From the NCBI GenBank assembly GCA_020002185.1, contig CM034541.1, positions 53,528,553-53,592,552 of the forward strand: a stretch of DNA of 64,000 nt, read 5' to 3'. The DNA comes from Paraescarpia echinospica (Eukaryota > Annelida > Polychaeta > Sabellida > Siboglinidae). This document shows positions 11,701-26,700 of this stretch, piece by piece. The stretch's first letter is position 1, and every line of letters starts with the position of its first letter. The notes under the pieces are model-generated. The model was given only the letters and a program-made list of their open reading frames with translations, searched no databases and was not told where the DNA came from. Made by a program: the position numbers and the translations under genes.

Positions 11701-14700
11701 CGATTAAAAGTTTGCTAATGCATGATTTGTTTACACGACATTAGTGTTGTGACCCGTTGACGTGTGTAGCAGTTTACGATCAGGTCAAGGTTGTTTTGAC
11801 ATTTGTTAATCAATTTTGAGCAAAGTTTAAGCTGTGTCTAACTTAACCTGCGCACTACTTCCCTTCATGTCATTATACTCGACAGCATAATTTCGGTTTG
11901 AGTTGTTGGCGCTCTCTACGCACTTGTAAACTGAAAATTGTCAACGACGCTCCTGTCAAAACATTGCACCGTGTGTGATGCGGAAATAGTGTCCCCTGTG
12001 ATATGTCGGTGGCTTCTGCAAGATTTCGTTTCAATTCTTCGCACAGTGAACAAAAAGTCAAATGTTGTTGACAAGTAGTTGTTGGCCCAAATTTTCAAAA
12101 ACAATATGAAGTAGGAAGCTAAGTGTTGACATCACAGTGTGGCCAAAAAAACAAAGCTAACACTCGGGGTGTGTGACTGATCAAGTTTATAATTTTTTTT
12201 AAATCAACATTTCTGTAAATGAAGTCCTTTTTCTCAGACAAATTACAAAGAATATTAACCGGAGCTTTAGGAACTATTTATTTAGTTTGTGATCAAACTG
12301 TGTCATTTCATTGAAGGAAGATGCTTATCATTCAGTGTGTGCGTGCAAGTCATAATAATATATTTTCACGAAGTTGTGTATGTGCAAGGTTGTGTACGTG
12401 CATGCATGTGCATGACGGTGTGTGCGTCTTACATGTGCACACATATGGCCACTCCGCATTTGTAGAAATGTTCCCCATTTGACATACATCCCCTGTCCTT
12501 AAACCATCTGGCATTACGATTTACAACATTTCAAGATGGGAAATCGATACTAAAAAACTAGTTCTTCCCAAGAAAAAGAGGATTTGGGTAGACATGACAT
12601 GACCAGGCTGCTCTGTAAAGTGGTACACTGTGAAGTGTGTCATAAAAGACTGGTTGAAAGTGATCATTACCATACGGGTGCTCTGCTACAAGAGAACAGT
12701 TCATTGACATGCAGCCAACCGTTACTGTACCCCCCTTGTTTATGACCTACCTTCAGGGACCTGGACAACACTTAACCCGATAAATTCTTGGTAGAAAATG
12801 ACTAATAAATATCGCTTAACAAACGCAGTCTGTTATTGTGCCGCGCTTAAGTGGGATGCCGTCAAGGCTCGCTGCATGGCAATCGCTGTTACATGTTTAG
12901 TCACGACTATCAGCAATAACACTTTTGTGACACGCGACTGTCACAAATGATGAATCATCGCATGTCATGATTTGCAATTGGTTTCTCTGAAGCGACCATA
13001 AATCATCATCACAGCCAAGGTCTGTGAATTCTTCAACAACTCACTTGGTCACTAACACAAACCTCAACGAAATACTACACACGTTTAGGGGGTATATAGA
13101 AATTGCATACACAGGGGGTAACAGTGATAGTGTACACCTGAAATACAAGGGGGAGGGTGGATAGATTACCGTGTACCACAGTGAATGACCTGATGCACAG
13201 AATGTGTAAATTGGGAGTTGGTTTTCGACAAGTATAAATAAGTATAAACATAATTTGTGTATGATCCCTTGGGCCAGACTTTTTATACGACATGTTTTAC
13301 GGGCCTGCCAACATTAATTTCCTGGATCAAGAATAAGAATAAAATTCACAATGTCACATTTTTTATTGCCGCCGATGTAATTATTTATTAACTGAACGTG
13401 TTAAATCATAAATCAAATATCTTACTATTCATGAGAGAAAATGCCACCGGTTTTCCTTGAATATGATGTTAACAACTATTACATTAAATACTGACACCCC
13501 TGCGCAAAATAATAACACATCAGCCGTACGCTGCGACCAGCTGCGATTTGGTCCATGGGAGTGCCCGCGATGCTTCCGATAGCCCAATGTCATCGAACAC
13601 CGCCGCCAAAAGATGGTGGCGGCGTTCAACGACATTGGGCTATCGAAGTATTTGTGCATTGCTCTCACTCAGACACTTCCGTACAATTTTCTATTTCTTC
13701 GACGGCATCTCGATTAAACTCTCTTTTTCACAAAGTGTATCGTTCATTTATCTGTTGTCAAACTATTCTCCGCAGCAACAACTTCAAATAATGTAAACAG
13801 GAAATTAAACAACACATATTATCGTGGGATTGTTCTGAGCCTCATTTTGAGAACTATGGCCAGTTCCGTGTCTCATTTGCATAAGTCTAAAGCTAAATAA
13901 GGAGATCATCAGGATTTGGTACCTGGTTTCAACGTTGGAAAATTCAACTTTGGCAAAAGGAGGCGTGACTACCGACATAACTGGCAGACAGCCAAGACAG
14001 CGGTTCTTTTGATACCAAACAAAATGGCGTACCATGAACGAACGTGGTCGTTGTCAAGGCATAAACATTGACTACTTTTGGCGTGTTTCATCGATTCAGA
14101 TTTTTATTGTCATTTCACATTTGATGGACCTTCTAAGTTTTAGTGCTAAAATAGTGACTTAGCAGTGAATAACTGCTAAAAAAACGTTCTGCATTGTGAA
14201 GTAGATATGTCAATCTATCAGTGTCAGAAACTGAACAAAACAAAAAAGTCATACAAATTATGTTTGATGCATTTCCCACTGCTGTGTCAGTCATTAATAG
14301 GATAACAAGTAACACTGGAGATTTATAGTAATTTTCATGTAGCCACATTCTTATTATTTATTATTTAAATGTTACATATTTGAACATGCATTATGATCTT
14401 TTTCTGACATTTTAATTTTATTCTGATTCCCGTCACTGCTTTCTGGACAATTCTGCCCATAAAACATGTAACAAAAAAGTCTGGCCTTGATTGAGCAACA
14501 ACAAAATTCTCACCTACACAAGGGGGAAATCCGTACAGGTTGACATTATGGGACTGTCCCCAAACTCACCCGGCAAAACCAAATTCTTTATTATGCATTT
14601 TTTTTAAATTCTCAAGTTCCTTGTTTTAGCTAAATTACGTGTCCCCGTCCATATATGCTGGAGAAAAATGCATATGTATACATCTTCAATACTGGGAAAT

Positions 14701-17700
14701 AAAAATGGAACATCAGCACCACTAAATAAAGTGCAAGAAGTTGCCCAAAAGATGCTTCCTAGTAAAGCTTATACGCTGTGTAGCCGAAAAGATCACCTCT
14801 TAATGAAATAACACCAAGAAATGTTTACATTTAATTTTGTAAAAAAAACTGCATTTTGCTCTCGGATCACGTAAGTGACAAGGTTTCTATTAAGCATCAT
14901 TTAATTAGTACCAAAATAACTGACACTGATGAAATTTGTTTTTGTGTTGCTGACGTAAAGCACAGTTCTTGTGTGATGAACAGAATGGAGAAAGAATAGT
15001 ATAGAAGGGATTAGAAAGGATTGATGGAAACCGTAACTTACACAAGTTCAGTTGTCCACGCCACTGAGAAGCTAGAGTAAACAAATATAATTTCCTACTG
15101 TTTCAAGTTCTCACATTTGTAGCTACCTTATCAACATGACCATCGGCCCTACGGATATACTGTGTAGTGCGTGCATTCATGTATCATTGCACAAGTTATG
15201 CTGAAACCATAACAAAATGCCCAGTAGTGTAGACACGCACATACAAGTTTTCTGTCAACATTTTGGGACAGTCCGCAGACTCACCTGACTTCGTCTGTCT
15301 GTGCTTGGAGCTACTGAGGGTGACACCAGTGGAACCACTACAAGTCTGTTTCACAGGGGCCATATCGCCGTTCAGCTTCGGAGACGTCGCTTTAGGAGAC
15401 AGTTTCGTGTCGTTGACATCCTTCCGTACGTGGGCCAGACGCGGCTTTTTTGCCGGAAATGGGTCGTCATCGTTCATGGAATTACTCGATCGCTTCTGTC
15501 AACATTGCGAAAATTACATTACTGGGTCTGGCATGAGATGAACAGTTCGTAATCCTGACATGCCATAAATTGCTATGCTACACCTTTTTATAATACAACT
15601 TTTTCCTATTTATTATTGTTGAATCTTCACTGCAATTTACACTTTCTTTATTATGAAGTCTATTTTTACAAGGTTGATATGAATGAATATCAACAAATAT
15701 CTGTATATTATATAAAATGTATACTGAACTTGTATTTCAAAAAAATTAATTGTGTTCAATAAAGAATGGCAGTGTTTCCAAATATGCCACTATTTGTTCA
15801 AAATGGTGGACTTTTTTGTTACCATGGAAAACAGGGGGGCCTGGCTAACAAATATTAAATATTTTGTTACTCAGTAAGAGCCATTCTTTGGGCAGGAACA
15901 ATTTAACTACTTGCATAAGTTACAAAACAATCCTATCTACCTGCCGTGTCTCGCCCTAAAGGGTAGTAATGACACAAGGAAGACTGAACGTACCTGGGAC
16001 TGGGGGCTGCCCCCCTGACTACTGTTGCTGTGTACCGGGGACACAGCGGGGGAGGTCACTTGGGAGGGACTGGGAACCTGCGGCATCCGTCTGGGAAGAA
16101 AACAACGCGTAATTTAGTCACCACACAAGTAAAACATGCGCGCTCGTGTTAGGGCTCATCTCAAAAATGAAACTAATTTGTTTAAATCTTTCTTGGTCTA
16201 TTGTCGAGGCACATCTCAAAACAAATAATTTTTCTCATCCACCAGGGAGCATGTCAAAATTTAGGCAGTGATTGCCTGCGTACATGACATCCCTCACATA
16301 ACGGACTAACTGAAAATATATATTTTAAAAATGTTTGGTACTGTATGTAATAAAATTATTATGTATGTAAATAACAATAATAACACTTCTCTGCTATAGT
16401 GCCAGTATTCTTGAAATCACGAACTTAGTGGCGCAACAAAACCAAACGGTGAGGTATTCTTAAGATCGGTGTGCGATGTGAAAGTACTGGATACTGCAAT
16501 CTATTTTACAGATTAGCACCTATTTGCACCGATCTGCGCAAAAACCTACTGCTGTCTACATGCAACCAGGAACGGCTAGAAAAGGCTCAACAACAAAAAA
16601 ACTGACCTGAAGATGGACTGTTTTGCAACCAGGCATAATTAATGGGACAACACAAAAGTAAACATCCTGCAGAACACGTTTTGTGACACCTTTTTTAATT
16701 TCTGCAATCTGTTTAAGTTACTATCGTCAATCCACGACAGCCAAGTGTTTTTAGTGAAGGTTTTACTGGTGCAGGTATCATATCTAAATCGAGTAGGTGG
16801 GTGTCTTATGAAGTAGAGCAGGTCAGTAACTAGATAGTTACCTCACGTAACACACCAATCATGTGTGCCAAGTGTGGTGAATGCCAGACCTACCACATTC
16901 ATGGCAGTAAAGAGTGCAACTTACAAAGACCTGCCTTTCAGAGAGTTCACATGCAGTGGTAATAAATGTATTGTCACAGCAAAGCTCTCCTTGACATTGG
17001 TGACAAACTGTCCCGTGTTCCATCCCATGTTGTTTTGAATGTAAATATTTTGATTTAGCCACAGTAAAAGGCCGGTCAGGACCACAAACCTGACCTAGTG
17101 TTCGCATTAATGCCTTACTGCGGCAACAATTATGCAGTTTATCAAATTCTCTGATGCCATTTGTTATTGCTTTGTGTGTTCTGTGGACAGAATTCACACT
17201 TGTTCAAAGTTATTTCTACGCCTAGTACTGTCGGTTGTTGTTCTATATTTGCACAGAAATCCAATGTAAATGCATATTAATGTACTGAAATACCAGACGA
17301 ATAGTGTACTTCATAAAAAGTATACATCAACATTGACTGACAATTTTGCTGCAGAATTCAAAATGCCCAAAAAACAGATTGAATGATTAGATCTCAACAT
17401 TATCTGGTTTGGCGCTCAGGGGTGGATAGAACCAGTTTTTGCAGTAAGGCCCCAGTTTTTTTCTCATAATTACTGGGACCAGGGACCACATCTTTTTAAA
17501 TCATAGTGCGAACACTAATGGGCTGATTTTATTTCCACTGAAACACAGTCCCTACTCCTCATAAGTCTCACTTAAAGTAGATCTGAAGCCAGATATGCGA
17601 CTCTTAAAAAGACAGCACCCAGAGCCTGATTTTTGCCGGATAAATACTTATGACGCCAGAGGAGTAGACACACTCGGATCGGGTCTAGCTGGGTCCACAA

Positions 17701-20700
17701 TGCGCTGTCTCTCATATACGAGCAGTGTGTTTTTATGGTGAACAACCGGTTTACAACATAAGGCAGCAACCACTGCAGGGCTGACCTACAATATTTTGTC
17801 AAAAATGTCAGTCTCAATGACGTGGCAAAACATATATTCTCTCTGCACGGGCATTATGCTTTATAAAGGGGGTGCAACATTTGCACCATGTAACCAAAAA
17901 TATTTGTCTTGACACTTTCATCAGATAAGTTTGACAAACGTGTACAAATACAGTCCTGGCATACATAGAATATGATGATCAACTTTTATTAATCATTAAT
18001 AAAACTAACATCCACCCACTCAATTTTGTTATATAGCCTTAGTTTTGAGCAGCACAGACCATGCTAAAAAACTGAGTGATGACATCCATAAAGGTATTAA
18101 GCTCATGACAGTTAAATTTTCACCACACATTTTCAGACAATTCACGCATAGGCTAACTGAAAATCATAGTTAGAATCACCCAAACAATTCCCCAATTGGA
18201 GGCTTAACGTCAATATTTGTCAGGCTTTGCACACAAGCTTTTATTACGAGGTGTTTGTTACAGCGGCTTGTTAGGCAACATTTATCAATAACTAATGAGA
18301 GTATTACATCCTGTGTGGACGTTCACAACACCCACGCAGGCATGATGTAGGTCTCAGGTACATAATCCCTGAGTGCCCACCTATTTCTGGTTAAAAAAAT
18401 ACGGAACTCTAGTCAAAATATAAGAATATACACTTTTTTTACCAAATGCAGCATTTTCCCCCTCTATACCGCTTGGGACGAGTTTGGGAAAAAGAAAGAA
18501 TACACAGGAAACTATTCCCACTACACCTCAAGTTGGCCAAACTCGCCCGTAGACTGCGAAATCTAGCCTATAATAACCGCACAATGCCACACTGTGCAGT
18601 GGTGTCATCTAGTGGATAGTTGTGCAAACACATTAGAAACAACGTCTGAATGTACGGAAGTCGCACTTTCATGTTTTGGTTCAGATAGGTGTTGAAAGGG
18701 GGACTTTTAAGAAAACGGCTGCGGTCTAATGGGTTACGAACGCCGGGCATCCCGCAGAATCACGGTGAGCCGAGGGTGACACTCACTGTTTGAGGAGTTG
18801 ACGGTCCTCGTCGGAGTAGAACGCATAGTTCTGCTGCACCTCGTTGTACATGTGCTTTGCGAGCGAGTACACATTCTCCCTCAGACTGAACACAGCAATC
18901 TCCTTGAGCGTCGCTCCCAGCGAGTTCTTGTCCTTCTCACGGATACCATCTGCGTAACATGTCAGTCATGTGATCAGTGTACACCCGCCACATGACTAGC
19001 GATCACAGGATCGGCAATGAGAAAACAATGTCATCCATATTTTGTTCATTATATCAATTCTGTGTATTTAAGAAACTGAATGTGCCACTGTTGAACCTGG
19101 AAAGACATCTTGTGGTGCAGAGTCACAAATACAAATGAACGTTGTAGTCACGATGCAATGTTAACACACGTATGAAAGCCACGAAAAACTGCATCCTACA
19201 TGTATATATATATATCTGTACTCACCTAAAAATATACGATGCAATATCATAACAGATTACGTACGCTGATGGAAAATCAAGGCATTTCCAAAACAATTAC
19301 ACACTCCCAAGTAGAACTAAACTGACATTTAGCAATTGTATTTATAGTTTGCTTGAAGCAGTCAGTGCTATCTGGTAAACAGAGTTTGCCAAACATATTC
19401 TCAGCCAGATCAACGTTTCCCACTAAGACCTAATCTTGTTGGCCTGCAGAAAACTCAACATGAAAGATAATGTGCACAGATAACAAGTAACAACCAAAAC
19501 ATCAAGCTTTATGGTTGGCAGTAACCACAAGGTTTGTATATTAGGCTGGAGTTCTCTAACGTGGGTGCCTGGTAACCCCGGGGAACCACATTGTACAGTA
19601 CTTTATGGTTGGCAGTAACCACAAGGTTTGTATATTAGGCTGGAGTTCTCTAACGTGGGTGCCTGGTAACCCAGGGGAACCACATTGTACAGTACTTTAT
19701 GGTTGGCAGTAACCACAAGGTTTGTATATTAGGCTGGAGTTCTCTAACGTGGGTGCCTGGTAACCCAGGGGAACCACATTGTACAGTACTTTATGGTTGG
19801 CAGTAACCACAAGGTTTGTATATTAGGCTGGAGTTCTCTAACGTGGGTGCCTGGTAACCCAGGGGAACCACATTGTACAGTACTTTATGGTTGGCAGTAA
19901 CCACAAGGTTTGTATATTAGGCTGGAGTTCTCTAACGTGGGTGCCTGGTAACCCAGGGGAACCACATTGTACAGTACTTTATGGTTGGCAGTAACCACAA
20001 GGTTTGTATATTAGGCTGGAGTTCTCTAACGTGGGTGCCTGGTAACCCAGGGGAACCACATTGTACAGTACTTTATGGTTGGCAGTAACCACAAGGTTTG
20101 TATATTAGGCTGGAGTTCTCTAACGTGGGTGCCTGGTAACCCAGGGGAACCACATTGTACAGTACTTTATGGTTGGCAGTAACCACAAGGTTTGTATATT
20201 AGGCTGGAGTTCTCTAACGTGGGTGCCTGGTAACCCAGGGGAACCACATTGTACAGTACTTTATGGTTGGCAGTAACCACAAGGTTTGTATATTAGGCTG
20301 GAGTTCTCTAACGTGGGTGCCTGGTAACCCCGGGGAACCACATTGTACAGTACTTTATGGTTGGCAGTAACCACAAGGTTTGTATATTAGGCTGGAGTTC
20401 TCTAACGTGGGTGCCTGGTAACCCCGGGGAACCACATTGTACAGTACTTTATGGTTGGCAGTAACCACAAGGTTTGTATATTAGGCTGGAGTTCTCTAAC
20501 GTGGGTGCCTGGTAACCCCGGGGAACCACATTGTACAGTACTTTATGGTTGGCAGTAACCATGAGGTTTCTACATTAGGCTGGAGTTCTCTAATGTGGGT
20601 GCCTGGTAACCCCGGGGACCCACATTGTACAGTACTTTATGGTTGGCAGTAACCACAAGGTTTGTACATTAGGCTGGAGTTCTCTAAACCGGGTGCTTGG

Positions 20701-23700
20701 TAACCCTGGGGAACCACACTGTACAGTACTTTATGGTTGGCAGGAACCACAAGGTTTGTATATTAGGCTGGAGTTCTCTAACGTGGGTGCCTGGTAACCC
20801 ACGGGAACCACATTGTACAGTACTTTATGGTTGGCAGTAACCACGAGGTTTGTATATTAGGCTGGAGTTCTCTAATGTGGGTGCCTGGTAACCCCGGGGA
20901 ACCACATTGTACAGTACTTTATGGTTGGCAGTAACCACGAGGTTTGTATATTAGGCTGGAGTTCTCTAACGTGGGTGCCTGGTAACCCCGGGGAACCACA
21001 TTGTACAGTACTTTATGGTTGGCAGTAACCATGAGGTTTGTACATTAGGCTGGAGTTCTCTAATGTGGGTGCCTGGTAATCCCAGGGAACCACATTGTAC
21101 AGTACTTTATGGTTGGCAGTAACCACAAGGTTTGTATATTAGGCTGGAGTTCTCTAAAGTGGGTGCCTGGTAACCCCGAGGAACCACACTGTACAGTTCT
21201 TTATGGTTTGCAGTAACCACGAGGTTTGTACATTCGGCTGGAGTTCTCTAATGTCGGTGCCGGGTAACCCCAGGGAACCACATTGTACAGTACTTTATGG
21301 TTGGCAGTAACCACGAGGTTTGTATATTAGGCTGGAGTTCTCTAAAGTGGGTGCCTGGTAACCCCGAGGAACCACATTGTACAGTACTTTATGGTTGGCA
21401 GTAACCACGAGGTTTGTACATTAGGCTGGAGTTCTCTAATGTCAGTGCCGGGTAACCCCGGGGAACCACACTGTACAGTACTTTATGGTTGGCAGTAACC
21501 ACGAGGTTTGTACATTAGGCTGGAGTTCTCTAATGTCGGTGCCGGGTAACCCCAGGGAACCACATTGTACATACTTTCAGGGAAACATGCAAAATTATTT
21601 TTAAATGGCACATTACACAAAGATGGGACCCAAAAGTGGAAATGAGTCGGTCTCATTTTTCCATCGGTGAATTTGTTAACGTTTATTAATGCCACACGCA
21701 ATGTTACCCGTACAATTATTTTGTCATATGTTATTATGTCAATATTTATCAAGTCATTAAGCTGCTGGAGAAAATTGATAGACAATACACATACAGGATG
21801 TTCCCTATCAATGTAGTCCGAAACAACATGATTCTGCCTGCATGCACAGGGGTTTCTATCATCATTAACACATTCAAGTGCCTCCAACCAGCCACAAGAA
21901 AATTAGCTTTCTGTACAGCATAGGGGTTATTAACATTACATAATAAAAAATTCCCAGTGAATCTCCATGTTATACTAATTATATACGACAAATTTAACTT
22001 CATAACTATGTACATTTGCACATGTAATAAATGGTAATTATATTGTCCTTAAATATGCCAATTTCCGTGTCCATAAAAATGTCTAAGGGAACAAAAAATC
22101 CAGAGTGGGACTGCCAACTCAAAATCACTGTAAAGGAAGAAAGCTGTCATGGAGTCTCACCTCTTTGTAGCCGAGATAACAGCTCTGGCTTCTTGTATGA
22201 CTTCAGTGCTAATAAATGCAAAATTCTGTCCCTGAAAACAGAACAACAGACACCGCTACAATACCAGCAGTGCCGATTTTCATGAACTACAACGTAACAT
22301 CACTCTGTAACTATACGTTTCCTTGCCATGTGATTTATGGTGTATTGTGACTCGTGCACAACACGAAACCAATGTAATTTCACCAACGTGAAAATTTGAA
22401 TTATTATATCAAACGGCACATTTGCAAATTGAATGCAGCTGTAATTGTGCGAGACGGTGGTGCAGAAGCACACATAAAATAATCAGTCAAGGCAGCAGAA
22501 GTAGGATCTGGTGATAAAGGTTAAGTTCTTCACTAGTACAGGATCCAGTTCTTAGGGCTGTTTGAACATTTGCAAATTGAATGCAGCTGTAATTGTGCGA
22601 GACGGTGGTGCAGAAGCACACATAAAATAATCAGTCAAGGCAGCAGCTATACCACTCTCTCATTCTCCAATCCCACCAAGTAGGATCTGGTGATAAAGGT
22701 TAAGTTCTTCACTAGTACAGGATCCAGTTCTTAGGGCTGTTTGAAGTGCTTTACTCCCCCTTGGCAGACCTGTTTATTCAATCACCATCTCAACTTCCGT
22801 GGGGAGAAATCAGCCGTGCTGCATTTACTGCTTACAGGCTGTACATTCACATAACAGATACCACTGTACCCATTTATACATTCACATAATAGATACCACT
22901 GTACCCATTTATACATTCACATAACAGATACCACTGTACCCATTTATACATTCACATAACAGATACCACTGTACCCATTTATACATTCACATAACAGATA
23001 CCACTGTACCCATTTATACATTCACATAACAGATACCACTGTACCCATTTATACATTCACATAACAGATACCACTGTACCCATTTAAACATTCACATAAT
23101 AGATACCACTGTACCCATTTATACATTCACATAACATATACCACTGTACCCATTTATACATTCACATAACAGATACCACTGTACCCATTTATACATTCAC
23201 ATAACATATACCACTGTAACCATTTATACATTCAAATAACAGATACCACTGTACCCATTTATACATTCACATAACAGATACCACTGTACCCATTTATACA
23301 TTCACATAACAGATACCACTGTACCCATTTATACATTCACATAACAGATACCACTGTACCCATTTATACATTCACATAACAGATACCACTGTACCCATTT
23401 CTACATTCACATAACAGATACCACTGTACCCATTTCTACATTCACATAACATATACCACTGTACCCATTTATACATTCACATAACATATACCACTGTACC
23501 CATTTATACATTCACATAACATATACCACTGTACCCATTTATACATTCACATAACATATACCACTGTACCCATTTATACATTCACATAACAGATACCACT
23601 GTACCCATTTCTACATTCACATAACAGATACCACTGTACCCATTTATACATTCACATAACAGATACCACTGTACCCATTTATACATTCACATAACAGATA

Positions 23701-26700
23701 CCACTGTACCCATTTATACATTCACATAACAGATACCACTGTACCCATTTAAACATTCACATAATAGATACCACTGTACCCATTTATACATTCACATAAC
23801 AGATACCACTGTACCCATTTATACATTCACATAACAGATACCACTGTACCCATTTATACATTCACATAACAGACACCACTGTACCCATTTATACATTCAC
23901 ATAACAGATACCACTGTACCCATTTATACATTCACATAATAGATACCACTGTACCCATTTATACATTCACATAATAGATACCACTGTACCCATTTATACA
24001 TTCACATAATAGATACCACTGTACCCATTTATACATTCACATAACAGATACCACTGTACACATTTATATAGCCGAGTGAACTGAGGCAATGTAGAATGAA
24101 TGAAACTGCCCATGCTTTGAAATGGCCGCAAGAGGAATCATAACCGAGTACTCTATGTTGAGAGACTGGTGTTTATACCAAAACTCAAGCCCCTTAAACA
24201 AAGAAAGACTACAACATACCTCTCCCAACATACTTTTTTTTAATTTACTTATAATTATAAAATAGCATCATAATTGAGCTTTTTCTTCAGCAATTTAGCG
24301 ACACTTATTACCTAAAATTACACATTTTCCATTCCACAAAACTGGAAATGAGAACTAACAAAATTGCCAACAAATTATTTTTACCACAACAAGATGTGGT
24401 CCCTGCAGCCGTTTCTTCGTACTATAAATCAACTCCTGAGTGTAATCGCAACATGCCCTTTCACACAGTGTCACCATTTAAATGTCAAAGTACAGTCGTC
24501 ATTTTCTACCTCGCCACGTAACAATACTGTTTTACAGGTAGAAACACAGGAAGCGATCAGAAACAGATTTTGGATTGTTACTGTCCGAGTATGTATGTTC
24601 AAGACCATGTTACAAAAATCACCAATTAGAGTTTTATTCCTGCTAAAGAAAAATCCAGTTACAGCATTTTAAAAATGCCTTAACAGGAAGACTTTTTATA
24701 GAATCAGATACAATAGAAAGGAAACAGATGTATAACAAAATCATGTGTACATCATTACTGAACACTATAAAAATGACTTAAGAACAATGATTTTAACAAC
24801 AAAATGTGAAAAAATTGCTTCTGTTATATGCCATCCTTGTGAGCCAGGGGGCGCTGCAGACACCGACAATGCCGATACATTGTGGCATATCAACTTGTCA
24901 AAATATGAATTATCACTGGGCCTAAAAAGCCTATAGTCATTCTTACTTTTATATTTTGCCATTTGGGGATTAACCGCCTGTTATGACCCCCCCCCCACTT
25001 GATCAGGGGAATAGTAGTTATCTACCTTGAATTGCTATTTGGAGATGAGTTGGTTCCAGCAATCCCAGGACAAGAACAACAAGAGGAACATAATTCAGTA
25101 AACTCCCTTACACAGCCTTGGATAAATGTTATGGGTACCTAACATGTGACCCTCCACAGCGAACCGGTTATAAAGTGGCACAGGCCTATTCTGCATACGA
25201 GCCAAAAATAGATGCCCAGGTCTTGCCACATAAATGTGGTGATTTTGGCAGAAATGCATACCTCATAATCTCTTTCAATATCCAATTTATTTTCATCAAG
25301 ACATAACCTGATAAATTATAAACCAACAGATTAAAAAACAGTAAACTGTACAAGTAAAAATTGCCCCATTTCCAACTTAACACCCCCTTCGCTGTGGCAG
25401 GTCATATATCCTCAAGTACCACCCCTGGCTTGCGAGGATGTTACAGGCTGTATTCTACAGAGGCAATCTAGACTGAGGTAGAGAGCCGGAATTAACAGGT
25501 GTAATTAGTTATTAAATGTTGATAGTAACATGACAGGAAACACAATATTTCCTGACATCTTGCTACTTGGATCCACTGATGTAACAGCCAATGAAGGACA
25601 TGACAGACAGATGTATACATCAACAGAGAAATTGAATTCAAACTGTCAACCCATGGCACATGTGGCATTATTTCGACTGGTAATTGCTTCCGTTATGGTT
25701 ATGAATAATTATTATGATATAAATGATGGGGATGATATCAAAACATATCCCTATATGACACTGCACAAGACATTCAGGATTCATTCGTCAGGATCACATG
25801 TATCTGGCTTTATCTAGAGACTGTCCACTCGTCTTTTGGATGGGCCGAGTTCGTTCTAGACGGGGGTGAAATTTGAGTTGTTAGGCTGTGAGACTGGGTG
25901 TCCCTAGTGTGTGTGACAGGCTGTGAGAATGGGTGTCCTAGTGTGTGTGACAGGCTGTGAGTCTGGGTGTCCTAGTGTATATGATAGGCTGTGAGACTGG
26001 GTGTCCCTAGTGTGTGTGACAGGCTGTGAGACTGGGTTTCCTAGTGTGTGTGACAGGCTGTGAGACTGGGTGTTTCTCTAGTGTGTGACAGGCTGTGAGA
26101 CTGGGTGTCCCTAGTGTGTGTGACAGGCTGTGAGACTGGGTGTCCTAGTGTGTGTGACAGGCTGTGAGACTGGGTGTCCTAGTGTGTATGATAGGCTGTG
26201 AGTCTGGGTGTCCTAGTGTGTGTGACAGGCTGTGAGACTGGGTGTCCTAGTGTGTATGATAGGCTGTGAGTCTGGGTGTCCTAGTGTGTGTGACAGGCTG
26301 TGAGACTGGGTGTCCTAGTGTGTATGATAGGCTGTGAGTCTGGGTGTCCTAGTGTGTGTGACAGGCTGTGAGACTGGGTGTCCTAGTGTATGATAGGCTG
26401 TGAGTCTGGGTGTCCTAGTGTGTGTGACAGGCTGTGAGACTGGGTGTCCTAGTGTGTATGATAGGCTGTGAGTCTGGGTGTCCTAGTGTGTGACAGGCTG
26501 TGAGACTGGGTGTCCTAGTGTGTATGATAGGCTGTGAGTCTGGGTGTCCTAGTGTATGTGACAGGCTGTGAGACTGGGTGTCCTAGTGTGTATGATAGGC
26601 TGTAAGTCTGGGTCTCCTAGTGTGTGTGACAGGCTGTGAGACTGGGTGTCCTAGTGTGTATGATAGGCTGTGAGACTGGGTGTCCCTAGTGTGTGTGACA

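Larger units (their letters stand above)
10074..15284. other. ELL intron, 5.2 kb
   Basis: It holds an alternating purine-pyrimidine TG/CG tract (10965-11035), a second TG-rich tract (12335-12445), a short interspersed element end with a 16-bp palindrome (about 11409-11640) and the 69-nt hairpin at 13577-13645. No other exon is required, because the flanking phases match. Confidence 0.6.

Noticed and set aside
16859..17197. 112-codon Cys/His-rich minus frame in an ELL intron
   Set aside because: The Cys/His spacing does not fit a zinc-finger class I know, and flanking ELL exons join in phase without it.
19507..24069. CRISPR-like appearance of regular repeats
   Set aside because: Units are contiguous tandem repeats without unique spacers, in an animal intron.
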